From NCBI GenBank assembly GCA_001636675.1, contig AZGY01000008.1, positions 279,555 through 343,554 on the forward strand: DNA of 64,000 bases, read 5' to 3'. The translations under genes and the position numbers were made by a program. The stretch is from Moelleriella libera RCEF 2490 (lineage: Eukaryota; Ascomycota; Sordariomycetes; Hypocreales; Clavicipitaceae). The notes under the pieces are model-generated. The model was not told the origin of the DNA, did not search any database, and was given only the letters and a program-made list of their open reading frames with translations. Below, one piece after another: positions 46,274 to 58,189 of the stretch (position 1 is the stretch's first letter; every line of letters starts with the position of its first letter).

Positions 46274-49200
46274 GGCGGCCGCGCTCCTTGGCCCCAACCA
46301 GGTGTCAAGCAGAAATAGCGAACTGGAAATAACGAAATTCAGGCGAGCCGCAAAGCGGAGCGAAGGGATCAAAGCAGAGGAATGTCTTTCCGAGGCCTGG
46401 TGCAATGGCTATGATGTCAAGTGGGTAAAATCGATTGCTGGCTTTGTTGATATTCATGCGGGACGGTTTGTTTACTTTCAGGTGGTCCGAGCTTCGTGCG
46501 CGAGGAAGCTTATTGGTTCTAGCGCGTACAGTGTCGGGTCCGCGAAACACGGCTGACACACTGTGCTGGCAACGAAACGCTGTCACTTTGCCGGCGCGGC
46601 TAAGGGACACTAATTGGTTATTGCTGATTACTTTTCTCACATCGTATAATTACCTGTAGGTACCTATTAGGTAGGTGGCTGCCTACCTCTTAGGTAGATG
46701 TTGAGACATATCTGCTGGACCTGCGACAAGGTCCAACGCCTCCGAGTGTTGCGTTGTGTAATGGCATCTCGAAACATTGCCTGCCTAACAGGCCGTGAAC
46801 TTGTTCGGTGTTTGCGCCGAAGCAACACAATCAAATGGCCGACGGCGCGGACATCAAGGTCGTGCGCAGGAGCAACGGTGTCAGAAGAGAGCTCTAGCTA
46901 TGTATGTGTTTATCGCTCGGAGTTGACAAGCGGCTTTTGAACGGACGCTTTGACTCCAGAGATGGCCCCCCCTAGCCTTGTCCAAATTCACTCTTCGGCA
47001 AGCCGCGGTGTTTGCAACTTGTTGAAATAGCAATCACGCACAGAACATTGAATGTGGAGCTTTGTCGGGTGACCAGGTCCACCGGTTGCTTCCACGTAGA
47101 CCCTTATGTTCTGAGGGAATGATGAGGAAAGTATTGTGCTCATGTCTGTCATGGAGGATTGAAAAATCCCCGTCGGGACAAACAGGGTCTTGCTATTTTA
47201 AGAACCCTAGTTTGAATGGCAGACCCTCCACATAGTCGGTTCAAATAGTATCATAGGCTCCCGACCATGGGGCTCTGATTGTGTTTTTTTTTTTTATAAA
47301 AAGTAAAAAAATAAAAATAAAAACAACAACAACGGAACAAAGTTGATTTTCGCGGCCAGAGTAGCTTACAGGTACTCAAACCTTGGCCAGCCAGTATATC
47401 ATATTTATACAACAGGGCTAGATGAAACACGTTTATGATTCTCACAGGGAATCGTATTGTTACTGTGGAACACCTTGAACAGATTTCTTTCCTTTGTTTT
47501 GAACTCTGAGCCTCGGTTTCGACATCAGCAAGTCGAAAGTGTCAATCTTGCCTTTCAAATTCTCTTTGGAAGTAGAGGTGTTGTTGTCTATCCTTTTCTT
47601 TTCTGCATTACCTCGTAGACATGCGCTCTAGTCTCACCACCCGGCTCAACACTGCCCCGATGCGCAAGGGATGGGTGGTCTACTCTGGGTCACCCTTATG
47701 GCCGCCAACTTTAATCATGGTGTACAGCGTGCTTGACGCCTCCTAGGAAATGGTGCAAGGCTCAAAATGACAAAGCGAGGCGCTGTTTCCGTGCAGGATA
47801 AGTCGCAAGTTGTCGTGCCGAGACGAGATGTCGGCCTCCTGCAAGTGGTATCGCAGTCTCAGATTACAGAGCAATATCACAAGCTGAAGACCCCAAGTTG
47901 CTATGAGGATCTGCAACCACAAGTGTCCGTGTGCACCAATCATTCTTCAGCATATGTGGAGTGGAGAGGTTTTCCTGCGCACAAAGAGTATGAGGCTGGA
48001 CAAAGTCAGTCGATGATCAAGGATGTTAGTCAAGGATGGTGAGAATGGTGTCGTCAGCGCAGAGCATCAAACCCTCATAGAACCCTCCATCATCAACCTC
48101 AAAGGTGTGAACGAGGGTCCGTCAGGAACCGTGCGAGGCTATGCAATTTGATGAGATTGCCATTTGTAAATACCGCTTGGCACTGTCAGTCATCCCTGCC
48201 CGACAGAAGGCCGCCGCACAATTAGAAACATCCCCTGATTTAAGAACCGTCGAATCCGCGTCCAGCAAACGAGCACGTTTTCGGCGGCAAGGCTTGCCAG
48301 AGTGGACAGACTTGGATGTCGACAATCTCGATCCAGTTTGGCATTTCGAGCGCCATGCGCCATGCGTTTCATTGGCTCCGGGAGGTGCCCATGCTGCAGC
48401 CAGTCGCTCTGGGCGATACAGCTTCGTCCAATGTTCTCCAGTCCTGCAAGTGTGCCGGCATACCGGGGTATGTCGGCTCGGCAGCGAGTGCCCATCCCAC
48501 AGCGCTCCGAGCGCAGACATTGAGAAGATGTGTGCTCACATTATCACGAGAAATCTGCAAGTCAGGTTGCAGCGTTTCACCAAAGTCGGAAACGTGGCGC
48601 CGAAGTGCCCAAGCATAGGCAAAGTGTAAAATTTCCGATGAGAAATCGTCCGCGACATCATGCAAGGCAAGAAGACAGGAAACCTGCCTTTGCGTGCCAA
48701 GGGCGTACAGAGGCGTGTTTCAAAAGTCCGGGTTTCCCGTCCACCTGCTGCCGGAAGGTCAATATGTGATCATCGTGTCCTTTGCCTGTGAATCACAGTG
48801 GGAATTATGACGGGGCAAGAGAATCAGCAGCAGTCCTGTCGATTGGCTTCTCGCCGCGTTCCGCTGCCTTGTCGATGTGACGTCTCGGCTTGGGGGAAAG
48901 TTTGAGCATCCTCTGATAGATCGACTCGTTGCTTGTGTGAGGGCTCGATCGCAGAAGGTGGGCCGCATTACTGAGAAGTCGGTTCATCAGGAACCGGTTT
49001 CGCACGGCAGTCAAGAAGCGCAGGACTTTGGGGTACATTCAGCCGTCTGACTCGGCGTCCTACGTGGCGTGGTTTGCAGGGGTGCACCGAGGTCCCCGAC
49101 GGGTATCGACCTTGCCCTCGAGCTAACGCGAAGCCGCAAGCCACGTTCTGGCGCAATTGCCGTGGTTTTCCATCAGGCTGCCAGCTGCTGCGTGGATGAG

Positions 49201-51260
49201 CCGCCCCATCACGGCAAGACGCGGCTTCGACCAGGAAGGTGCCAAGTACTAGGTAGATTGACGCGGATGGAAAAATGGCGAGCAATGCAGCCGACATTGC
49301 GCATCGCAGCATCGCAGACCGTGACGCGAGACGACTTTTCCCCGAGACGAAAGACTTTGCTGCCTCGCCTGCATGGCATACACAGGCCAAGCTTTGGACC
49401 GTGAATTTGAGCCTGTGGAATACACGAGTTCTTCTTCTAGAAAAGGGCTGGGCCGCGCGGGGGAGGCCACCCATCTCTCGACCAGGGCCAGCCAAAGCGG
49501 GGTGGGAGAGGGGAGAAGGCGGGCGGAAATATGCGTCAGCGCCCGCTCCAGGCCACTGTTTCCTACTGCACAGTGGGTACGTGCTGCCCTCTTGTGATTC
49601 TTCCCGAATGGTCCACCAAGACATGACGAGTTGCCAGTTGGCAGGCCGAGGGCCCGAAACGCTCCAGTGGCAGGCGCAAGTCGGTGATGTCAACTTGCTG
49701 CTCCGGTCTCGACTGCGCCGGTCCTTGTCTCGTTCGCCCGATGTCGCGCATTGCCCGGAGACAAAGTAGAGGTGGACACGGAGCCAATCGCGCGATCCAT
49801 GGGAGGAAATCAGTGGGCAAGATGAGGGGAAACTGGGCAGACTAGGCCATGTGTGCTGGCAATGTTGGGGACCCGAGCTCGAGGCGTGGCTTCCAATGGC
49901 TGGGGACACATCACGAGATCACATCGGACAAAGCTAACCGAGCCGTCCTGTCAGTGCAAGCATGTTGTCTTTGGCCAGTTGAGACCCCCTCATACATACG
50001 TGTCCGCATTCGTCGGGGTTGACTCGAGAGACGAAGAGCAGGGTTTCACGTAGCACGCGTACAATACTGCAATGATGGCGCGTTTACATGCTTCGGCCGC
50101 TCAGCTGGCCACGATGTTCTGGTCTCCATCAAAGCACGCACAGGGTGACATGACGGGGGGGTGGGAAAGGGCAAGAGAAGCCTCTCCCACACTCAGCTCA
50201 GTGTACCAGGTCGACGACGTCGCTCCACCATCTGGGGCAGGCCGTGGGGGGGGGCCTCGGGGCGCATGGCGCTGCTGCGATCGACTGGGGAGGGAGGGGC
50301 GTACACGCTGTAGGGGTGGAAAGGGCATTTGCACCAGAATGGACAATAACGGTCACGCAACGCAGAAAATGGCGTCTGGTCTCGTCCGGTAGCTAGGGAG
50401 ACTTTCGGAAGGGGGCGTCCGGAGGGGGGGTCCTGGGACACCGGACAGGCATTGGGTCAGTTGAAAGTTTTTTCCTCTAGTGGATTTCTCCCCCCTCTCC
50501 CCCTCCCCTCCCTCAAGACCCAGACCTTCTTGCCTCCGCTGTCGCCAGGGCATGCATGCTGCCGCTGGTGTACACTGCACTGTAGGCATCGGCCAACGCA
50601 GCCAATCTCATGCTTGAAGATTCGCTCTGGAACAGGGCACGTCTTCAGGCATTGCGGAGCCAGAGCCTGAGCCGGGCGACTTGCGCGCTGTGGCCGAGCG
50701 TCCGTCGAGAAGCAGTCGGCCGTTACATGAAATTAACGAGGGGCCGCCTTCTGTCTAATAAGTGCCACTTAGTCCCATCAATGTTGAGGTGCAGATTCCC
50801 AGTTTCCCATCGGTTTTGATTTTGATTTCAGAAGAAAGACGACTTGCCACGCCGTGCACTCCAGAGCTGCCCATGCCTGGTCTCCCACCTGCGACACCGC
50901 CGCCGCCGCCGCCGCCCTCCCCGCCATTGCCGAGCCGGTAGCTTCCTCATGAGGGCCTGACATTCGGTGCCGTCGTCTTACTTTTTTCAGTCCCTCCTGG
51001 CCTGGGACTGGTGCTACAGTCCTTCATCTACCAAACAAAACCTCAATCGTTATCGTTACGACGCAAAGCTTTCCCACTTGGTCCTATCGCTGTGCCCTGG
51101 CAGCAGTCTATGCCTGTCAATCCGCTGGGCCATTCGGTTGCTTCCGGCTTCACGTCGACGAGTCTGCGTCGATTGTTACCGTTTTGTTCCCATTCGAGTC
51201 TGGGGCGCTCGCCGCACAGCGGCCTGTCATCTTAAGAGGCCCTGCGCCTCGACAGTTGGG
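46274..51260. other. Gene-free block upstream of the bZIP gene
   Basis: 5 kb between divergent genes. A TACCT/AGGTA-rich patch lies at 46650-46700. The minus-strand open frame 49909-48968 (313 codons) is the longest unassigned frame in the window but shows no domain and overlaps an open plus frame at 49275-49769. The stretch 50890-51260 is CT-rich with a GCC run (50897-50916) and is probably the bZIP leader. Confidence 0.5.
46650..46700. repeat. AGGTA/TACCT-rich palindromic patch
   Basis: Contains GTAGGTACCTA, TTAGGTAGGTG, GCCTACCTC and TTAGGTAG within 50 nt, on both strands. Similar short elements occur at about 28661, 29520, 54686 and 57651, always intergenic. Confidence 0.6.
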
Positions 51261-52901
51261 ATGGCCGACGCCATGTCCATCGATAACAAGCCAAAATCTT
51301 TCCATCGCGACGAGAGTGATGACTCTGCTGATTCGAGCCCCGACCGAGGTCTTGCCGCCTCGGCAATTCCATCCAGCAACATCAGCAGCAATCCGATCCA
51401 GGACGTGCAGCAGCCAAAGAGGAAGGGTGGACGCAAGCCGGTAAGTCTCATGACACCACCTCCCCTCACTCGACAGCGCTGCTTCCATCCTGTCCTGCAC
51501 AACCATCCACCGGTCACCCGTTTTCGTGGTACAACTTCCTGCACAGGCAGCTGGCAATGACGTTGTCACGCCCACACCCTCACGCATCGTCGAGTGATGC
51601 GTGTGGCACACGGCGCATCGTGCTGGCTGTAGTCCAACCACTCCTTCCATTCGTTCTGATCTGTCACTCTTTTCTCTTCCGGCCTCGTCAAAGAGGCACC
51701 CGACATTGTGGCAGTAGCACCCTTCTAGGATCTGTGTGCGCGTGCGTGACGTGCCCGTGGACAGTGAGATTGACTCAGACGTGTCAGATTTATGCAACAT
51801 CGGAAGAGCGCAAACAGAGAAATCGGCAAGCTCAAGCTGCGTTTCGTGAGCGTCGAACCGAGTACATCAAACAACTCGAGGAGACTATTCGCGTCCATGA
51901 GTCCAACCTGCACAACCTTCAATCAGCTCATCGCAATGCGGCCGATGAGTGTTTGATGCTCCGCTACAAAAACTCACTGCTGGAACGGATTCTTCTTGAG
52001 AAAGGTTAATATGTCCCATGGGAAGCGCTGCACTTGACGCTTGGCATCGGCTTTCTAACATGATCCTGATGAGCCAGGTATCGATGTACAATCTGAGCTG
52101 CAAGCAAAGGCCGAGAGTCCAAGCTTGGGACCCGTCCATGTCCCGCAGAACATTGTTCAACCACCGCCGATACAGAGACCCATCATGAACCGCAATCACC
52201 ATAGTCGCAAATCTAATCCCAGCATTGCCCCAAAACTCGAGCCAATTCCAGGTTCTGTAAGCTCCGGGTTGCACAAGTCTGCTCCCTCGCCGAACAACCG
52301 CCCTCCTCCCTCATCGCATTCCAACTCACCCTCAAATGCAGGATCGACCTTCTCCCCTGCACCCTCGGACAGCATATCCATGCGAGGGTCAATGAACGGA
52401 CTTGCCCGTCAGCAAATGGCGCTTGGAGGTACCGGCCACGCACCTAGGAGCTCCGTGCTGCAAACAGCTACCCCTCGTAGTTCCGCGGCTGGGGCTGGGG
52501 CGTCGTTCTATCCGACACCTGCCTTCCAGAATCATGTTGAGCAGCTCAGTGAGTCCGGCAACCTGATGCCAAGAGAGTCTCCATGCTCATTCATCCCAGA
52601 GCACGAGTATGACAACAACAATCAAACCGAGTTGATTGAGGAATCAGAGCTTGAACCAACCAATGGATTCGGCACGGCTTTCAACAGCGACACAACACAG
52701 CCGATGCTGCTGTCTCCGACCTCTACGGGTCCACCACATCATGAGCAAGGCGGCCACCACGCACCCATGTCTCTCCAAGCCTTCACGCCGATGGCCTCGC
52801 TGATGGATCACCAGAATTTGGACTGGGATCCATTTGGTCTGAGCGCTAGTATGGCCTTTCCAAACAATCAGTTTCCTTTCGATCAGACCACATTGCGTTG
52901 A
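51261..52901 (+). CDS. bZIP transcription factor, AP-1/Yap-like DNA-binding signature
   Basis: Predicted 406-residue nuclear factor in three exons: 51261-51440, 51788-52004 and 52078-52901. Introns are 347 nt (unusually long here) and 73 nt; the third exon starts with GT after CCAG, restoring Gly in LLEKGIDVQ. The basic region, residues about 66-85, contains NRQAQAAFR, the NxxAQxxFR pattern of fungal AP-1-like factors, followed by a short leucine zipper (KQLEETIRV, then NLHNLQSAH and LMLRYKNSLLERIL). The N-terminus is acidic with the basic motif PKRKGGRKP directly before the first intron. The C-terminal 260 residues are Ser/Pro/Asn/Gln-rich and probably activate transcription. It lacks the Cys-rich domains that make Yap1 redox-sensitive: I see single cysteines only. 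The specific regulon is unknown. Confidence 0.9.
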
Positions 52902-55900
52902 TGCGCGGGAATTGGATGCCTATCGATCAGATGCACGGGCCGATCGCTCCGAAGAGACCTGCGCACGCTTTTGGGTTCCCGACAGCCTCCAGCAAAGCAC
53001 CCGGGATAGGCCTACGGAAGAAGACCAACCAGGCTGACTGCTCCAATTCTCTCGCTCCATCCGGCCAGTCAGGGCCAGGGGGACGCAATAGTGCCAAAAA
53101 CCGGGCCGTCTTCGCCCGCATTTGGATGCCTTCGTACTCGTTGCATGCCGAAATCTCGGTCGGAATACCGAGCTTTCCCCGCGAGGCCCATACGGGCATG
53201 CCAACTCCTAGTCAATGGGCGCGGACCAGACTGCTTCGAGTGTCGGTTTGGACGTGCTCTGAGAGCAGACAAGGAGCTTCACATGCACAGGTTGACCTAA
53301 TTGGCTCCGTGCTGAGAGGTTATGGCAAAGGAGCATCAGGCCGCCGTCGTTTTTCTTTTTTTTTCTTTTTTTTTATTTCAATGTTAACAATGTTTTTTGG
53401 GGGGCAAAGCAGCAAACGTGATGCTTGCCCGGGCTTCGCCGAGTCGTTTTTGGGAGGCCTTCCACATTTAACAACGGAAATGATCTGGTCACGGCGAATT
53501 GCCGTGTTTGAAACCATTATCGGCGCTGTTTGGGGCGTCAAGTACACATCTGAGTCTTCAGTATGATACTGCGTGGACCCGGTCTAACGTGGACAACGAA
53601 TTCGACTTTGGAAATGGATCACCGTCACGGGGCCATAGAGGAAGGGACAAATGTCGTTTATCTAACAAAATTTCTTGTTTTATGAGGACTTGGCATTGCA
53701 CGAGGACACGATTTGATCGAGAAACACTCGTTCGTTATATGATGCAGAGGATGGCGTTGCAGTCGGAAAATTGGAAACAAAACACAAGCTGGCGGAAAAG
53801 GGATCATGATGTCCACGGTGCAGAGGCTCCGCGGCTCATGAGATGGCCCTCTCATGTTGATCAGCGTGTTGCGAAAAGTTATACATGAAGTTATATATGG
53901 TGTTGTACTAGATAAAAGCTGGGTTTTGGGGGCTAGCATTGGGAATGGGGGCAGCGAAAATGTAGAATACCCGTGCATTTGGAGGGGGAGGATCAGAACT
54001 CGAATAAACTGATCATGACGAATCACGCAAAATGCTAACCGCTTGTTTCGTGGTCGGTGTGGGGGCTAATGTGGGTGGTTTGTCTCTGGTCTCGTGTGAC
54101 AGGCATGTGGACATTGATGTATGGAAAATACGTGAGATCACGAGGACGGAAAAGTGAGCACTTCGTGCTGGGAACACGGCAGGGTCGGTTGTGCGTGTGG
54201 AAGTTGGGGTTGGGAAGCGGGGAGCATTCTCTAGGAAAGGTGTGGTGGTATCGCCTTGTGGGCGTGCGTGCTGTGACAGGCGAGAGAAGGGGAAATGGAG
54301 GAAACAAAGGGGCTCAGGCTCGGCCGAATGCAAGAGTACCTTTTCTCTCGTGAGACGTTGCCGTCTTACTGATCGAGTACAGCTTCTGAGGTTGGCCGAC
54401 GAGAAGTATGAGAGCTTGTAGATCTTGTGTTTGTGACGGCTTCTCACGGGTAAATTGAAGCACGAGTCACGATTGTTTCTGCCGAGGCGGCACGTTATAT
54501 GACGGCTGGGGTGGGTATTTTTCTTTTTTCTCTCTATTTTTTTTTTCCTTTTCTTGTCTCTTGTCCCATGCATCCCACCCGCCGCTTCCTTGGCTATTGC
54601 TCTGGGGCACAGAGAGGCATCAGCCAGCTCTCTTCGGGCCACACGCACTGCAATGAATCATGTGCAAGCTATCTACCAAGGCAGGTAAGGTACTACAGGT
54701 AGGCAACGAGCAGACACTTTTGCCCCGATCGGTAATTGAACTTTTTCCCCCTTCTCCCCCCGTGGTCCGCAACTTGTGATGCCCAAAGACTCGTACAGTA
54801 CGAAAGATGAGCCTCTAGAGAGAAAAATAGAGGTAGAAATGGAACGGCCTAGCTGCTCTGAGCCATGCTTGGAAGCGACCTGCCGGCCCGCAAAGGATTT
54901 TGCGCCGGACCCAAGACCGCCATGTTACTGTGTGTTCAGAATAGTATGGCATTCAAAGCATAGTAGTAGAAATGCGCATTCTTTATTTTGCCCTTTTTTT
55001 TGGGAACTCATCCCCCCCCCTCTCTCTCTCAAGGCCCCCTTCGCCCTTTCCCCCCTCGAGACGGGCTCAAAGTGGACTAGCACAAGCCCATTTCAGCTTT
55101 CTCTTGTGCCACTACGCTTATTTCCCCGGGTTTCAGTCCCCCTTTAATCAAGCCCCCCCCACAGTTCCGCCCGAGCTGGCCCTTGTCATCCATCGTCTGC
55201 TTGCTTGCCTGTCCTTCCCCGGTACGTGTGTACCTGCACCACGGACAACACGACAATGCAGTGCCCCTGGCCCAGGTCCGTCACTCAATTGGTTGTGTAC
55301 CGCAGCATCTGTGCCAGTGCGAGGGCTTCGTGATGTGCGTACGCGCGCAGACGCATCACATGCTGGCTATTCCATGTGAAAAACGAGATAGAACGGCTCG
55401 GCTTGGCGTGACTAGTGGCTGGACTACCGTGTTGCACAAGGTAGGTGATCATGACCTGCAGCGGCCAACGTGCAGCACTCCATGGACGAATCACTGTTCG
55501 GCTCCGAAAGAAGACAGTCCGTCATCACTTTTTTTTCTTCTTTTTATCCTTCGGCGCGCTCGCTGCCTCGGCATGCATGCGGCATGGGCAGAGCTGCACG
55601 GAGCTGCACAAGGCAAATCCATATGCCATCCTTGTTGGTTTGCGGTCGCATTGCATCTGTCCTGGACGGGCGATGCCCGGGACAAGGCTTTGAGCACTGA
55701 CTGGCGATCTATCATGCAGCGTTTTCGTCTCGCGTCGCAAAGAGATTCGGTGGCGCTTCGGCAATTGCTCTACCGACCCTCCACCTCCCCTTCTCGCCAC
55801 CGTGTACTACCCTCTGCATAGCAAGACCAAGATCGGAGATCCCGGAGAGCACAGCCAGATCTCTGACAAGACGCGATTGCCGCGGCCCATACCCGAACCC

Positions 55901-56000
55901 GTGCCTAGCATGCCCGGTGTTCTTTGGTGGTTTGATGACAAGATGGAAATTGACCAGCCATGCAGCTTTGGACAAAACGATGCAATTCATGTATCGAAGA
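52902..56000. other. Convergent gene-free block
   Basis: 3.1 kb between the 3' ends of the bZIP (plus) and GH16 (minus) genes. The first part is probably the bZIP 3' UTR. T-rich runs, a GGTAAGGTACTACAGGTAGG element near 54686 and small overlapping open frames are present; none looks like a gene. Confidence 0.55.
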
Positions 56001-57263
56001 CTACAGCAGACAAGACACGACGCCTACGATGCTCATCAGGGCCCAAGCCTGAGGCAACACCACAAGCCATGCGGCAGCCGAGCTCTTGTCGCCCCAAAGC
56101 TTGGCCGCAGCTCCTGTCTCGGACGACTCATCGATGCTACACACGGCGCGGCACTGACCCTCCTTGGCACCACGGCGCCGCAGTGCCCGATCCCGCAGCA
56201 AGCCGAGCCAGCTTGTGCCAGTGGTGGCGGTAATGGTGGTGGTGGTGGCGGTGGTGATGCTCCTCCTCCTCCTTCTATCTGTCGCCCTATTTTCAGCCGT
56301 GGAGTTGTAGATGATTTCGATCCATTGAATCTGCAGACTCGCTTGGGCCCCGATGCTCATATTGCCGCTCCAGGAACCCCCGTCGCCCCAGGAATTGAAG
56401 TTGATGCTGGCCGGGTCACGCGGCACCTGGAACGAAATGCTGGCGACTTCTTGGCCGTCAACGTACCAAATGCTGCTTTCCGGCGTCCAGTCTAGTCTGT
56501 ACACTGCCCAACTCGTCCACTGCTTGTTGAAAGGCATGGTGGCATTTCTCGTGGCGTGCGCAGCAACGTCTGCCTGGTCATGGCCAGCGCTGGTCTCGGC
56601 GTCCGAATACGAGGGCTGGTTTGTGTACTGCACCTTGTCACGAGGGCCGCGGGTGACGATTTCCATGTCGGCCTCTTGAATGTCGCTCAGCCTCTGGGCG
56701 TCGCGGTAGGTGAAGACGGCCGAGACGCCCCCGTCGGCGCCCGTGGTGCGCGCAAGCATCCGCAGCGAAAGGAAACGGTATCCGGACGACGTGCTCTGGA
56801 CCTCGGACGCTGTTTGGAAGTCGGCGAGGCGGCTGGTCCGCATGGTCAGGTAGGTGCTGTCCCGGCGCTGGTCACTGGTTTCTATGTAGATGTTGTTCGG
56901 GGAGTTCACCCTCAAGACGGTCGCATCGCCCTTGAGCCGGCCTCCTTTGGAATTGTTCCATGACTGGATCTGCCACGTCGATGTCCAGGCAGCGCTGGAA
57001 AAATAGCCACTGCTAGGCGTTGTCGATGATGACGACGAAGAGATCGACGAGGGCACGATTGCTGGAACACCCGCAAAGCGAGTGAGGTTCCTGAAGTCAA
57101 AAAACTTGTGGTTGGCGTAGAAAATTGGCCGGGTTCCGTTGGTCAGGTAGCAGTCGCATTCCGAGTCCTTGACGGTGGTGATAGCAGAGCCCGTTGCGTG
57201 GGTGAAGGTCAAGGCCGTGATGAAGAGATGGAAGCTGGCAAGGGTCCACGATCGATGCATCAT
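56001..57263 (-). CDS. Secreted GH16-family glycosidase/transglycosidase, probably GPI-anchored
   Basis: Single-exon gene for 420 residues. A hydrophobic N-terminus (SFHLFITALTFTHATGSA, cleavage likely near 27) is a signal peptide. The mature part has the GH16 jelly-roll hallmarks: STWQIQSWNN near 95, catalytic motif E197-A-D-M-E201 (the family's ExDxE: nucleophile, helper Asp and acid/base), and later SSIWYVDGQEVASI and INFNSWGDGGSWSG. GH16 enzymes in this group act on beta-glucan or chitin-glucan linkages of the fungal wall; the exact substrate cannot be told. Several N-glycosylation sites (NGT, NLT, NNS, NAT, NMS, NST) are present. The C-terminus ends in a hydrophobic segment (AAAWLVVLPQAWALMSIVG) that fits a GPI signal. 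An Arg/Thr-rich stretch near 345-375 is odd for the family and might reflect an unrecognised intron. The gene is divergent from the WW gene. Confidence 0.87.
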   Translation of the reverse strand: MMHRSWTLASFHLFITALTFTHATGSAITTVKDSECDCYLTNGTRPIFYANHKFFDFRNLTRFAGVPAIVPSSISSSSSSTTPSSGYFSSAAWTSTWQIQSWNNSKGGRLKGDATVLRVNSPNNIYIETSDQRRDSTYLTMRTSRLADFQTASEVQSTSSGYRFLSLRMLARTTGADGGVSAVFTYRDAQRLSDIQEADMEIVTRGPRDKVQYTNQPSYSDAETSAGHDQADVAAHATRNATMPFNKQWTSWAVYRLDWTPESSIWYVDGQEVASISFQVPRDPASINFNSWGDGGSWSGNMSIGAQASLQIQWIEIIYNSTAENRATDRRRRRSITTATTTTITATTGTSWLGLLRDRALRRRGAKEGQCRAVCSIDESSETGAAAKLWGDKSSAAAWLVVLPQAWALMSIVGVVSCLL

Positions 57264-58189
57264 GACGATTGACGGATTTTCGCGACGAAGCGACGAGGAG
57301 TCACTGCATCGCGCCTCTATCGCCTCGATACTCGTCGCAGACTACAAAAAGCGCAGCTCTTCAATTGATGCTGCCAGAGCCTTTGGGCGCACGAGCCATG
57401 CCTGTCCTCCACCGACGACGCTTCAACAGCATGACAAGGGTTTACAGATGGGTGTGACAAGAAGCTGCTTGTGTTTCTACGGCTAAAATGATGACAAAGA
57501 CTGCGATCTGCAGTGTCACCTTGATCATGCCGCCCACTGATGCCGTTATTCGGTTGTTCAAAGTTATTTCCTCCATCCGTAAGCTCTTGGCTTCTGCTCC
57601 ATGGGGTTGGTAAGAGTGCTTTCTCAAGGCCATTAATGCTCTCGTGACCTACTTACCTAGTATGCTAGCCCCCACCAACAGGCACGCAGCTCGCAACGCA
57701 GGCAGAGAGAGAGAGGGAGAGCGCGGGCGGATTCAAGATTATCCGCCGGCACCCGCGCCGCCACGTAAAGCCGCACCACAGTCTCCATGACCATGCAACT
57801 GCACCAACATCTCTTGCAAACAGTCCCTCTGAAAAACTACCAAAGCGCTCTATCGAAGTCTGAATACAGTCACTTCGCACTTGCACAATATCGAGCAACG
57901 AGGATACATTCATTTCTGCTAGCATCTACGTACGACGAAGGAGGAAGAAAGAAGAAGAAACAGGAAGAAGAAAGAGAAACAAAGCATCAAGAAACAAGAA
58001 AAGACAAAGTCGCCATTGCCATACTGCTGACCTCATACGATTCGCTAAGTCTTGAGGTCCATCATCAACGTAACATGACACACATGCGCACTCCGGGAAT
58101 GCTCACCATTGCAACGTGACAGATTCCATCTTGCCCTGCTTCTACCCTCCCTGGAAGGTTCATGGAGATCGCGGCCCCCGTAGCTCGCA
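57264..58189. promoter_or_regulatory. Divergent promoter region, GH16 / WW-domain genes
   Basis: 0.9 kb shared upstream region. It has A/G-rich stretches (57938-57995) before the WW gene and a TACTTACCTAG element at 57651. No gene seen. Confidence 0.6.
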
